From JAVVEH01 sp032251435 (GTDB taxonomy: Bacteria > Verrucomicrobiota > Lentisphaeria > Oligosphaerales > MVZH01), in NCBI GenBank assembly GCA_032251435.1, contig JAVVEH010000016.1:1-64000 (forward strand): a DNA stretch of 64,000 bases, given 5' to 3'. The first letter of the stretch is position 1. Every line of letters starts with the position of its first letter. Of this stretch, positions 51,745-59,583 are shown piece after piece. Position numbers and translations under genes: made by a program. The notes below the pieces were generated by a model, which saw only the letters and a list, made by a program, of their open reading frames with translations, had not been told where the DNA came from and ran no database searches.

Positions 51745-54700
51745 ATGCGCCCGATCTCATATTGTCTCGTCTTTTCATTTATTCTGAGCATGATCTGCAC
51801 GGCGGCGACCGGCAATTCCGACGCTCTCGTCGGAAGCATCGACAGCGCCTATTACAAGGACTATCCGCTTTTCCACATGTATCCGGACGAGAAGGCCGCC
51901 CGGCAGACGCTGAAGCGGTTCGGCCCTGTCGGCATCAGTCTGGATTTGCTGCAGCCCGCCTTCACCATGCGGATCACCGGGATCGACGAGGGGTCGCCGG
52001 CCGCCGCCACCGGCAAGTTGAAAGTGGGCCAGTATATCGAAAGCGTCAATGGCCGGGTTCTGAAAGACGAGGATCCGCGGATCATCCTCGGCGATGTGAT
52101 CACCGAGGCGGAAGCCGCCGACGGGATCGTCAAGCTGATGGTCAAGGACACGCCGGCCGCCGCCGCCGAGGCGGTGGTTGTCAGGATTCCCGTCCTGGGG
52201 GCCTACAGCGACACGTGGCCGATGAACTGCGAAAAATCCGATGCCATCGTCCGCAATTTCGCCGATTTTCTCGCCCGGGTCGACAAGCCGGGCTGGGGCG
52301 CGCCGCTGTTTCTCCTGTCGACCGGGGAGGAAAAAGACCTGGCTGTGGTGCGGCGCTGGTTCAGCGGCAAATTGCCCGGCGGGGTGCAGGGGTTTCCCTG
52401 GTCCATTGGCTACACGGGGCCGGCGGTCTGCGAATATTACTTGCGCACCGGTGACGAATCCGTGTTGCCGGCGATCAAGGGGATGGCCGATTATCTGACG
52501 AAAACCATCTACAACGGCAGTTGGATGGGGCGCGGCGGAGCCAACTTCCAATACATGGCCGGCGGGCACATGAACGCGGCCGGGGTGCATTGTGTCACGT
52601 TTCTGCTGTTGGCCAAGGAATGCGGGGTGGATGTCGACGAGCACACGCTGCAAAGCTCTCTGAAGCATTTTTTCCGTTACGCCGGTCACTGGAATGTCTC
52701 TTACGGGGACGGCCTGCCGGAAGGCGGCGGTGTGGACAACGGTAAAAATGGCGGGCTGGCGTTCGCCATGGCCGCCGCGGCGTCACTCACTCCGGAAGGC
52801 GAGGCTTCCATCTACGCCAAAGCTCGGGACATCAGCGCCAACAAAAGTTTCTACACGACATCCTGGCTGTTCCACGGCCACACCGGCGGCGGGATTGGCG
52901 AACTCTGGCGCGGAGCGGCCATGGGGCTGCTGGCGGAGAAGCGCCCCGAGCCCTACCGGTCTTTCATGCGGGAGCGCCGCTGGATGTACGAACTGGCCCG
53001 CACACATGACGGCGCTTTCGGATGGTCGAGCACCTGGAATGTGAACTATGACACGACCGGCCACGATGGCGGGAGATCCTGGGGGAACTACATTCCGCTG
53101 GTCTACACCGTGCCGCGCAAGCAGTTGCGCATTTTCGGAGCGCCTCCAAGCGAGTATTCCACGTCCTACCAGCTCCCGAAACGGCCATGGGGAACGACCG
53201 CCGACGAGGCCTTCTACTCGCTGGAAGCCGGGGAATACAAACCCGGGAAACGGCAGGATCTTTCGGAGGAGCGTATACCCAGTCATGCCGCTTGGCCGAC
53301 ACTCCGAAAACTGAAGAACCCGAAAATAACCGATGATGAGCTGCTTATGTACGCCTGTCATCCGGACAGCACCGCCCGGGGGACGGCGGCGGGAAGCATC
53401 GCGGCCATGGGCCGGAGGAACCTGGCGATGGAGCTGCTCCGTTCCAAGGATCCGCGCGGCCGTTATGCCGGTCTGCGGGCTCTCGGCGGAAAAGTGGATG
53501 AGGAACAGATTCGCCTCGTGGGTGACATTATCAGCGATTCGGAAGAGTCCTGGTGGGTGGTCATGGAGGCGATGAACGCCATCAGCGCCGCCCCGGCGGA
53601 GAAAATCGCCCCCTATTACGAGAGCCTGGCCAAATGGCTTGAACATGATGACTGGTGGTTGCGCTATTACGCATTGAAGGCTCTTACCCCTCTGGCGGTC
53701 AAGAAACCCTACTACAGCGAGATTCTGCCGGTGATCAGCGATATGATCGCCACCAATCAACGGGCCGTGGCCCTGCAGCCGCTGGGGGGCATTGTGAACG
53801 GCCTCAAAAACGCTCCCGCGGATGTCCAGGCGTTCGCCCTGAACGCCCTCAGCAAGGCGTATCTGGCGTTTCCCACCGAACTCCATGCCCCAGGGGGGCA
53901 GGATTTGTCCGCCGGTGTTGATTACCTGCTGGCGAATATCGCCCGCAATCTGGCCAACGCTCCCGGCGGTTTCGACGCGCTCTACAAGGTTAGCCGGGAA
54001 CGCTTCCCCAAGGAAATTCTGCCGCATAAAACGCTTTACATGGCGGCCGATTCCAGCGTGTTCGGCCCGGCCGTCCAAGAGGCGCTCAAACCCTTGGTCA
54101 AAGACTATCTGATTCCCCAATATATCGGTGCCTACAACCATATCGCCACCAACAGCGATCTCTTGCTCAACGAAGCGAACAGCACCGCCCCGCTAGAGTG
54201 GAATTTCTATTACCGGGAACCCCGGATGAACGGCTTGGTCGACCTCTATAACCGCATCGGCATCCACGACTATGACTGGCATCTGTTCGGCCCTGATTTG
54301 ATGGACATCGACTACCGCTACCATTCTTTTGATCCGAAGGAGGAGAAGATCTTCGGCGGCACACGCTACCGCGAGGTCACGTTTCCCGAGGGAATGGAGG
54401 ACTGGTACAAGCCGGCGTTTGACACCGAGGCGGCGGGCTGGAAGACCGGGCGCGCGCCGTTTGGCCAAAAGGGCGGCAAGCTGGTCGGAGCCGGCGCTCC
54501 GTGCCGGTTCACCTTCTGCCGTTGCGGCGAGGCCATGAACACGCTTTGGGAAAAGGAAGTTTTGCTCATGCGGACAAAGACAAAATTTCCGGCTTTCAAA
54601 GAGGGACACCGGTACCGTCTGGTCGTTGGCGGCATGTCCCATGTCAATCGGGGCGAAGGCTTCCGGGTCTATGTCAACGGGAAGCTTTTGCTGGAACGCG

Positions 54701-55323
54701 ACCGGGGGGTTGGCAAGCGCGAGGGGGCTAAGCCGGTGGGCTACTACTTGGACAAGGCCTGGTGGCCGGATTTTGAAGACGACGTGACGATCGCCGCGAT
54801 CGGTTTCCTCCAGCACAATACCGGCAGCAGACAGACCCAGCAGCATTTCAGCATCTTTCTCCAGGAGATGAAAAACCCGCCGATCACCGAGGAGATGATT
54901 CTCCGGGGCAAGCTGCTACAGCCCATGTTGTCCAGCGACTGGCAGGCCACGAAAGATGACCAGGACAAATTTCTCTACGACGGGGAATTCCGGGCCGACC
55001 CGCAAGCGACCGGGGACTGGGTGGCCATCGGCCAGGTCGGAAAAGTGGATGAATTTGACACGCCGGCGGCCGCTAAACCGCTTGACGAAACAGCGGCCCT
55101 GAAAACATTGTCGCTCAAGGCCGATGGCCGGACGGGCGACGAGCGCCTGCGCTGGTCCGGCGACACGCTGATGAATCTGAAGACCTACGAAGCTCTCAAA
55201 ATGCGGGTTCAAACCATCGATGGCAAAGCCTATCTTCTGGTCGAGAGCGGGGGATTCAACAAAAAGCGTCCCGAAGACTGGACCTGCCCCTGGATTGTGA
55301 TGGCCGCCGCGACTGCCGAATAG
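51745..55323 (+). CDS. Secreted DUF6288-like protein with PDZ domain
   Basis: Predicted 1,192-residue protein of unknown function. MRPISYCLVFSFILSMICTAATG is a signal peptide, and AAGGAG lies upstream of the ATG at 51745. A PDZ-like domain (GPVGISLDLLQPAFTMRI, GIDEGSPAAATGKLKVGQYI) is followed by the shared marker PVLGAYSDTWPMNCEKS and a helical toroid-like region rich in Gly-His loops (GHMNAAGVHCVTFLLLAKE, FHGHTGGGIGELWRGAAMG). HEAT-like repeats (residues about 540-720) and a beta-rich C-terminus complete it. It is the shortest and most basic of the three paralogues here, lacking the extra esterase or lectin-like modules, so it shows the likely core architecture. Gene has no obvious operon partner. 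Confidence 0.83.
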   Translation: MRPISYCLVFSFILSMICTAATGNSDALVGSIDSAYYKDYPLFHMYPDEKAARQTLKRFGPVGISLDLLQPAFTMRITGIDEGSPAAATGKLKVGQYIESVNGRVLKDEDPRIILGDVITEAEAADGIVKLMVKDTPAAAAEAVVVRIPVLGAYSDTWPMNCEKSDAIVRNFADFLARVDKPGWGAPLFLLSTGEEKDLAVVRRWFSGKLPGGVQGFPWSIGYTGPAVCEYYLRTGDESVLPAIKGMADYLTKTIYNGSWMGRGGANFQYMAGGHMNAAGVHCVTFLLLAKECGVDVDEHTLQSSLKHFFRYAGHWNVSYGDGLPEGGGVDNGKNGGLAFAMAAAASLTPEGEASIYAKARDISANKSFYTTSWLFHGHTGGGIGELWRGAAMGLLAEKRPEPYRSFMRERRWMYELARTHDGAFGWSSTWNVNYDTTGHDGGRSWGNYIPLVYTVPRKQLRIFGAPPSEYSTSYQLPKRPWGTTADEAFYSLEAGEYKPGKRQDLSEERIPSHAAWPTLRKLKNPKITDDELLMYACHPDSTARGTAAGSIAAMGRRNLAMELLRSKDPRGRYAGLRALGGKVDEEQIRLVGDIISDSEESWWVVMEAMNAISAAPAEKIAPYYESLAKWLEHDDWWLRYYALKALTPLAVKKPYYSEILPVISDMIATNQRAVALQPLGGIVNGLKNAPADVQAFALNALSKAYLAFPTELHAPGGQDLSAGVDYLLANIARNLANAPGGFDALYKVSRERFPKEILPHKTLYMAADSSVFGPAVQEALKPLVKDYLIPQYIGAYNHIATNSDLLLNEANSTAPLEWNFYYREPRMNGLVDLYNRIGIHDYDWHLFGPDLMDIDYRYHSFDPKEEKIFGGTRYREVTFPEGMEDWYKPAFDTEAAGWKTGRAPFGQKGGKLVGAGAPCRFTFCRCGEAMNTLWEKEVLLMRTKTKFPAFKEGHRYRLVVGGMSHVNRGEGFRVYVNGKLLLERDRGVGKREGAKPVGYYLDKAWWPDFEDDVTIAAIGFLQHNTGSRQTQQHFSIFLQEMKNPPITEEMILRGKLLQPMLSSDWQATKDDQDKFLYDGEFRADPQATGDWVAIGQVGKVDEFDTPAAAKPLDETAALKTLSLKADGRTGDERLRWSGDTLMNLKTYEALKMRVQTIDGKAYLLVESGGFNKKRPEDWTCPWIVMAAATAE

Positions 55324-55432
55324 CGCCTTCGCTCCGGCCGACAGACAACGCGCCATTTATTGACGAATAGGATTTCACAAAAATCACTTTTGGGGAATGT
55401 CCCGCCTTAACCGTGAGCGGCTCTCAACGAAT

Positions 55433-56206
55433 TCAAAGCCAGCCCAATAGTTTGTAGCCGAGGATGCCCAAATATTCGTGCAGGACGGCGGACAGCCGGA
55501 CAGTCGAGTGCCAGGATGGGTAACAGGTGAGGCTGGCTTTTTCCGGAACGGGTTCGGGAATCACGGTTAGTCCATACTTCCGCGCGGTCAGCACCGCCCG
55601 GGGGATATGGCTGGCGGAGGTGATTAAAACAATGTTTTGAGAGTTTAAATTTTTCGCCTCTAACAATTTCTTCCCGTTGATAATATTTTGCTGCGTGCTG
55701 AGCGCTTGATCTTCCAGCAGAACGCGGCTTCGGGGGATCCCGGAAGCTTCCAGATACGTCATCATCCAGCCGGTTTTATTCTGTCCCGCCAGCCCTCCGT
55801 CGGAAAAGAGAACATACGCGTCGGGGTGTTTGTAATAGAGATCCACGCCGTGAGCGATCCTTGCCAAGGTGTAGGAACTGGGCATGCCGGTTTTATTTGA
55901 AATGCCTCCTCCCAGCACAAAGATCACCAGCGCCCCATCCCGTTCGTTTATTTCCGCGGCCGCCGCCAGCCGGTCGGCCCATGTCAACAAGGGCTTTTCA
56001 AGTAAAAACGCCGGGTAGGGAAAACTGCAAAAGAGCAGACAGCCGGAGAACGCGAGCGCCACATGGGTCGCCTTGAACCCCTTTCCAGTCTTTTTTTTCT
56101 TCACCCAGCGGGCGAGAAAATACAGTGTGGAGAAAAAAAGAGCGAAGCCCAAGGGGCCGGTCACCGCGCTTCTGATCCACAGGCCAATGATCCCGAATTT
56201 GAGCAT
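55433..56206 (-). CDS. YdcF/ElyC (DUF218) family membrane protein
   Basis: Predicted 257-residue protein. Two N-terminal membrane segments (about residues 8-30 and 50-68) precede the DUF218 domain, with VIFVLGGGISNKTG, YVLFSDGGLAGQN, LEDQALSTQQNIING and ITSASHIPRAVLTARKYG. Homologues such as ElyC and SanA act in envelope or lipid-carrier metabolism. The reaction is not known. It lies 51 bp downstream of the methyltransferase gene on the same strand and could share its transcript. Confidence 0.9.
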   Translation of the reverse strand: MLKFGIIGLWIRSAVTGPLGFALFFSTLYFLARWVKKKKTGKGFKATHVALAFSGCLLFCSFPYPAFLLEKPLLTWADRLAAAAEINERDGALVIFVLGGGISNKTGMPSSYTLARIAHGVDLYYKHPDAYVLFSDGGLAGQNKTGWMMTYLEASGIPRSRVLLEDQALSTQQNIINGKKLLEAKNLNSQNIVLITSASHIPRAVLTARKYGLTVIPEPVPEKASLTCYPSWHSTVRLSAVLHEYLGILGYKLLGWL

Positions 56207-56257
56207 GAAAACTGTGTCACCTTGTCATGGTTATGGATTAATCAGAGGGGAGGGCGG

Positions 56258-57070
56258 TCATGCCAGGATGCCCCGCCGCACCGCCTCGTACAGGAGCATC
56301 GCCGCCGCCTGGGAGGCGTTCAGTGATTCAGCCTCTCCGGGCATGGGGATGGTGACGACCGGGGCGCCGGGAATATCGGTCACCCCATTGGCTTCGTTGC
56401 CAATGACCAACGCGTTGCCGGAAAGGTCAAAATCCGGAGAGCGGGACGAGATCCCCCCGGATGGTTTGCTTAACCACATCGTGGTGAAGCCGATATCCCG
56501 CAGGTCTTTTTTGAGCGCGGGTAAATCACCCCCGATCGAAAGGGTCACGGCGAATTGGGCGCCCATGCCGGCGCGGATGGTTTTGGGGGCGAAGGGATCC
56601 ACGCAGCCGTCGGTGAGCCAGATCCGGTTCAAGCCCGCCGCCCAGGCGGTGCGCAGGATGGTGCCCATGTTGCCGGGCTCCGTCACGCGGTCCAGCACCA
56701 GGGCGAAGGGAGGCGGGGGGGCTGCCGGTGACGGTTCACCGGGCTGGAAAAGGACTGAGACACCCTGTGGAGTGGCGGTTTGCGCGATTTTTTTAAAGTC
56801 GTTGTCGGAGAGCTGGACGACCCGCATGTGATTCGCCCGCGCTTGATTGAAAAACGTGTCTGTCTCCGGTCCGTTTAGGAATGTGTCGGTCACGGCCACG
56901 CAACGGACCCATGTCGGCCGTCTCGTAATCAGTTCACGCGCGCAACGCAACCCCTCACAGGTGGAAACACCGTGTTTGCGCCTGCCATGACGGCTGGCGG
57001 CCGCGGTCAGCAATTGCCGCTCGATTTTTGTCGGATCAGGAAACATGGGTAACCTTGTTTTGAAACTCAT
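56258..57070 (-). CDS. SpoU/TrmH-family RNA 2'-O-methyltransferase
   Basis: Predicted 270-residue SAM-dependent enzyme with a knotted SPOUT fold. Motif 1 is LDRVTEPGNMGTILRTAWA (catalytic Arg and Asn region), motif 2 is VIGNEANGV, and motif 3 is IPMPGEAESLNASQAAAMLLYE. The N-terminal substrate-binding domain (RHGRRKHGVSTCEGLRCARE) fits the RlmB/TrmH-like rRNA or tRNA ribose methyltransferases; which nucleotide is modified cannot be told. Full length, cytoplasmic. Confidence 0.93.
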   Translation of the reverse strand: MSFKTRLPMFPDPTKIERQLLTAAASRHGRRKHGVSTCEGLRCARELITRRPTWVRCVAVTDTFLNGPETDTFFNQARANHMRVVQLSDNDFKKIAQTATPQGVSVLFQPGEPSPAAPPPPFALVLDRVTEPGNMGTILRTAWAAGLNRIWLTDGCVDPFAPKTIRAGMGAQFAVTLSIGGDLPALKKDLRDIGFTTMWLSKPSGGISSRSPDFDLSGNALVIGNEANGVTDIPGAPVVTIPMPGEAESLNASQAAAMLLYEAVRRGILA

Positions 57071-57629
57071 TGACTATACCACCATCTTCACTAATTTAAA
57101 TATCTGGACATCCACCTCCTCCTAAATCTTTACTTCTCATCCATGCGGCGGATCCTGGAGCGCATCCGTCCCGGACGCGCCTGCCCGCATTGCTTGAGGT
57201 CGCGCTCCAGCTGCGAGCGACCCGCCTGTAGCGCTTGCAGTTTGCACGACTTCACGCAAACAATGCGGACAGGTGTAGGCGGGTCCGTGTCAGTTGGCGA
57301 AAGTGCGATTGGCTGGTGGAACGCCTTTGATTGGCCAGTTGACCGGAACGTCTCGCCCATTACAAGGCAATCGATGGGCGACTTGATTTTTCCTTTTGGA
57401 CAATTACGTTACGGCCTTTCATTAAGCGATTGAACGCTTTTTTTGCTGTTGACTCTGGATTTCGCCAGTGGCTGGCAGCGTCGTGATGATCACGGCTTTT
57501 CTTTTCCACGTGTCCGGCGGGTAGAGATTTGTTCACACGGTGACAGGTCATGGCTTTCAAGCCTGGGACGCTCACCTGTCGCGGGACTTCCTTAAGTTTC
57601 ACGCGATGTAACCCCGGACCAGGAAAAAT
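57071..57629. other. Long gene-free region ending in the leader of the helicase gene
   Basis: No convincing gene occupies these 559 bases. A frame at 57143 with a CPHC..CxxC-like spacing lacks a binding site and family resemblance. Close to the helicase, GACAGGT (57542) and ACCTGTC (57574) can pair with a smaller GGCTTTCAAGCC hairpin inside, so the helicase mRNA may have a structured 5' leader, as cold-regulated DEAD-box genes often do. Confidence 0.4.
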
Positions 57630-58940
57630 ATGAATACCAGCAATCATCCGTCTAAGAACGGGGGCGATCCCGTTTGTGAGAAAGCAGCCAAGCCCGCCGC
57701 CGGTGTCTTCAGTCTTCTTCTGCCTGAGCTTCAGAAAGCCGTGGCCCGTGAAGGTTACGACACGCCCACCCCGATTCAGGAACAAGCCATTCCTGTGCTT
57801 TTAAACGGCCGGGATCTCTTGGGCAGCGCTCAAACCGGAACCGGTAAAACAGCCGCGTTCACGCTGCCCTTGCTCCAGCGTCTGGGAAAAAAAAGCTTTC
57901 GGGCTAAAAGTTGCCGACCCCAGGCTCTGATTCTCGCTCCCACCCGTGAGCTGGCCGCTCAAATCAGTGAAAGTATCAGCACGTATGGCCGATACTTGGA
58001 TGTCCGGCACACGGTCATTTTTGGCGGTGTCAGCCAAGCCAGGCAAGTGAAAGCCTTGAAAGGCGGTGTCCATATTCTTGTGGCGACCCCCGGACGGTTG
58101 CTGGATTTGATGGGGCAGGGTTTTGTCCAGTTGGACGCGGTTGAGGTGTTTATCCTTGACGAAGTGGACCGCATGCTGGATATGGGATTCCTGCCCGATA
58201 TCAAACGGGTGTTAAGGCAGGTTCCCCAACAACGCCAGACCCTGTTTTTCTCCGCCACGCTGCCGCCGAAAATGGTGGAACTGGCCCGAACGATGGTTCA
58301 CGATTCTGTCCGGGTGGACATCGCCCCGGACTCTCCCACAGTTGACCGCATCGCCCAGCGGGTGATGTTTGTCGGCAAAAATAACAAGGACGCCTTACTG
58401 GCGGACTTGCTGGCGGGTCAGCACGTGAATAAGACCATTGTTTTCACCCAGATGAAACACGTGGCCAACCGGGTGGTTGAAAAATTGTCCCGGCATGGTG
58501 TTGATGGCGTGGCGATCCATGGCAACAAAAGCCAGGCCGCCCGCACCCGGGCTCTCGACGGCTTTAAAAGTGGGAAGTTTCAGGTTCTGGTCGCCACGGA
58601 TGTGGCGGCGCGGGGCATTGACGTTGATGATATCACCCATGTGATCAACTACGACTTACCCGTCGAAGCCGAAACCTACGTGCACCGCATTGGCCGGACG
58701 GCCCGGGCCGGCGCCAGCGGACAAGCTATCTCATTTTGCAGCGCTGAGGAACGCGCGTATTTACGCGGTATTGAAAAAATGCTGGGAAAACCCGTGCCAC
58801 CGGAATTTGAACACGCCTTTCACTGTGATGAGTCGTATCGTTCCCAATTACCCGCTCCGAGCAATTTCGGCCGTGGCAGCCGCGGTGGCGGCCGCGGCGG
58901 GCGGGCCACATCGCCCCGTTCAGGCGGCAAACGCCGGTAA
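57630..58940 (+). CDS. DEAD-box RNA helicase (RhlE-like)
   Basis: Predicted 436-residue ATP-dependent RNA helicase. Motifs in order: Q motif (TPTPIQEQAIP), Walker A AQTGTGKT (residues 67-74), APTRELAAQ, ATPGRLLDL, ILDEVDRML (DEVD in place of DEAD), FSATLPPKM, the C-terminal TDVAARGIDVDD and HRIGRTARAG. The tail is rich in Arg-Gly (GRGSRGGGRGGRA), an RNA-binding extension. Such proteins help ribosome assembly and mRNA turnover, often in the cold. AGGAAA stands before the ATG. The Glu-to-Val-type variant DEVD also occurs in other bacterial members. Confidence 0.95.
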   Translation: MNTSNHPSKNGGDPVCEKAAKPAAGVFSLLLPELQKAVAREGYDTPTPIQEQAIPVLLNGRDLLGSAQTGTGKTAAFTLPLLQRLGKKSFRAKSCRPQALILAPTRELAAQISESISTYGRYLDVRHTVIFGGVSQARQVKALKGGVHILVATPGRLLDLMGQGFVQLDAVEVFILDEVDRMLDMGFLPDIKRVLRQVPQQRQTLFFSATLPPKMVELARTMVHDSVRVDIAPDSPTVDRIAQRVMFVGKNNKDALLADLLAGQHVNKTIVFTQMKHVANRVVEKLSRHGVDGVAIHGNKSQAARTRALDGFKSGKFQVLVATDVAARGIDVDDITHVINYDLPVEAETYVHRIGRTARAGASGQAISFCSAEERAYLRGIEKMLGKPVPPEFEHAFHCDESYRSQLPAPSNFGRGSRGGGRGGRATSPRSGGKRR

Positions 58941-59108
58941 TTCAGACCGGTGTGACGCGCGGCGGGGGGCAAATTGATCCGGTGATTTCGGGGCGCGCGT
59001 GGTAAAAGCCGCGCCGCCTTCATCCCCAACCGGGCAATGATAATTTTATTTCCAAATGGCTTGAAAACATGGGGATTTACTACTACATTAGTGGAAATTT
59101 TTTTAAAC

Positions 59109-59137
59109 TTGACGTGACGGGGCTTTCCAAACCATGT
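59109..59137 (+). promoter_or_regulatory. Possible promoter of the peptide gene
   Basis: After an AT-rich run (GAAATTTTTTTAAAC), TTGACG at 59109-59114 is a good -35 box. With a 17-base spacer the -10 would be CCATGT, which is poor, so a second factor may be needed. It lies about 75 bases upstream of the peptide's start codon. Confidence 0.35.
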
Positions 59138-59211
59138 CAGTGCGTGTCGCGGGTTTGCGGAGTATCGTTTGGACCATCTCACCTATTGAAATTCACCGAA
59201 GGAATGGATAG

Positions 59212-59412
59212 ATGCAGAGTAACACCTTAAAGACATGGCGCCAGCCTAAACTGATCATTATTAGTCAGGGGACACCCGAAGAGAATGTTCTGGCGGGGTG
59301 CAAAAGCAAAGCCAATCCGGGCGGCGTGACCCCCACGGTTTCCCAATCAAATTGTAACAACTCGACCGGCAGTTGCGCGGCTTGCCAGAGCAACGCCAAT
59401 AACGCCTCGTAG
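59212..59412 (+). CDS. Candidate RiPP precursor peptide, Cys/Asn/Ser-rich core
   Basis: Predicted 66-residue peptide. GAAGGA eight bases before the ATG supports translation. The first part, TWRQPKLIIISQGTPEENVL, has the look of a recognition leader: W..PKLI.(L/I) with PEE.VL is a pattern I know from small peptides beside radical SAM/PqqD gene sets. After AGCK the rest is a low-complexity core with Cys30, Cys48, Cys55 and Cys58, 10 Asn, 10 Ser and little charge (SNCNNSTGSCAACQSNANNA). It has no signal peptide. Two terminator-like hairpins follow before the first enzyme gene, as expected when a precursor must be made in excess. A precursor role is inferred from the context; no product is known. 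Confidence 0.72.
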   Translation: MQSNTLKTWRQPKLIIISQGTPEENVLAGCKSKANPGGVTPTVSQSNCNNSTGSCAACQSNANNAS

Positions 59413-59432
59413 CCTGTCAAAAAGATGCTGAC

Positions 59433-59497
59433 ACCCGGTTCCGCGCGCCGGGTTTGACGCAGAGCTTTCTCGACTTCCGTCTGGGAAGGCTTTTTTT
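59433..59497 (+). terminator. Two consecutive terminator-like hairpins after the peptide gene
   Basis: ACCCGG/CCGGGT (59433-59438 with 59448-59453) is followed by TTT, and CTTCC/GGAAG (59474-59478 with 59484-59488) is followed by GC and seven Ts (59491-59497). The second is a plausible factor-independent terminator, probably leaky, that would set peptide mRNA above enzyme mRNA. Confidence 0.6.
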
Positions 59498-59583
59498 GAT
59501 CGTCTTTTTTCCCATGCGGTATCCAGTTTTCACTCTTGATGTCACCGTCAGGGATGTCGGAGGTCCGGGTAAACCGGGAATAC

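Noticed and set aside
52783..54141. 452-residue minus-strand open frame opposite the DUF6288-like gene
   Set aside because: Composition is that of an antisense shadow; the plus-strand protein has conserved motifs throughout the interval.
57143..57433. 96-residue frame with CPHC and CxxC-like spacing, possible zinc-binding or transposase N-terminus
   Set aside because: No ribosome binding site, no family resemblance beyond the Cys, and the frame continues into unlikely sequence.
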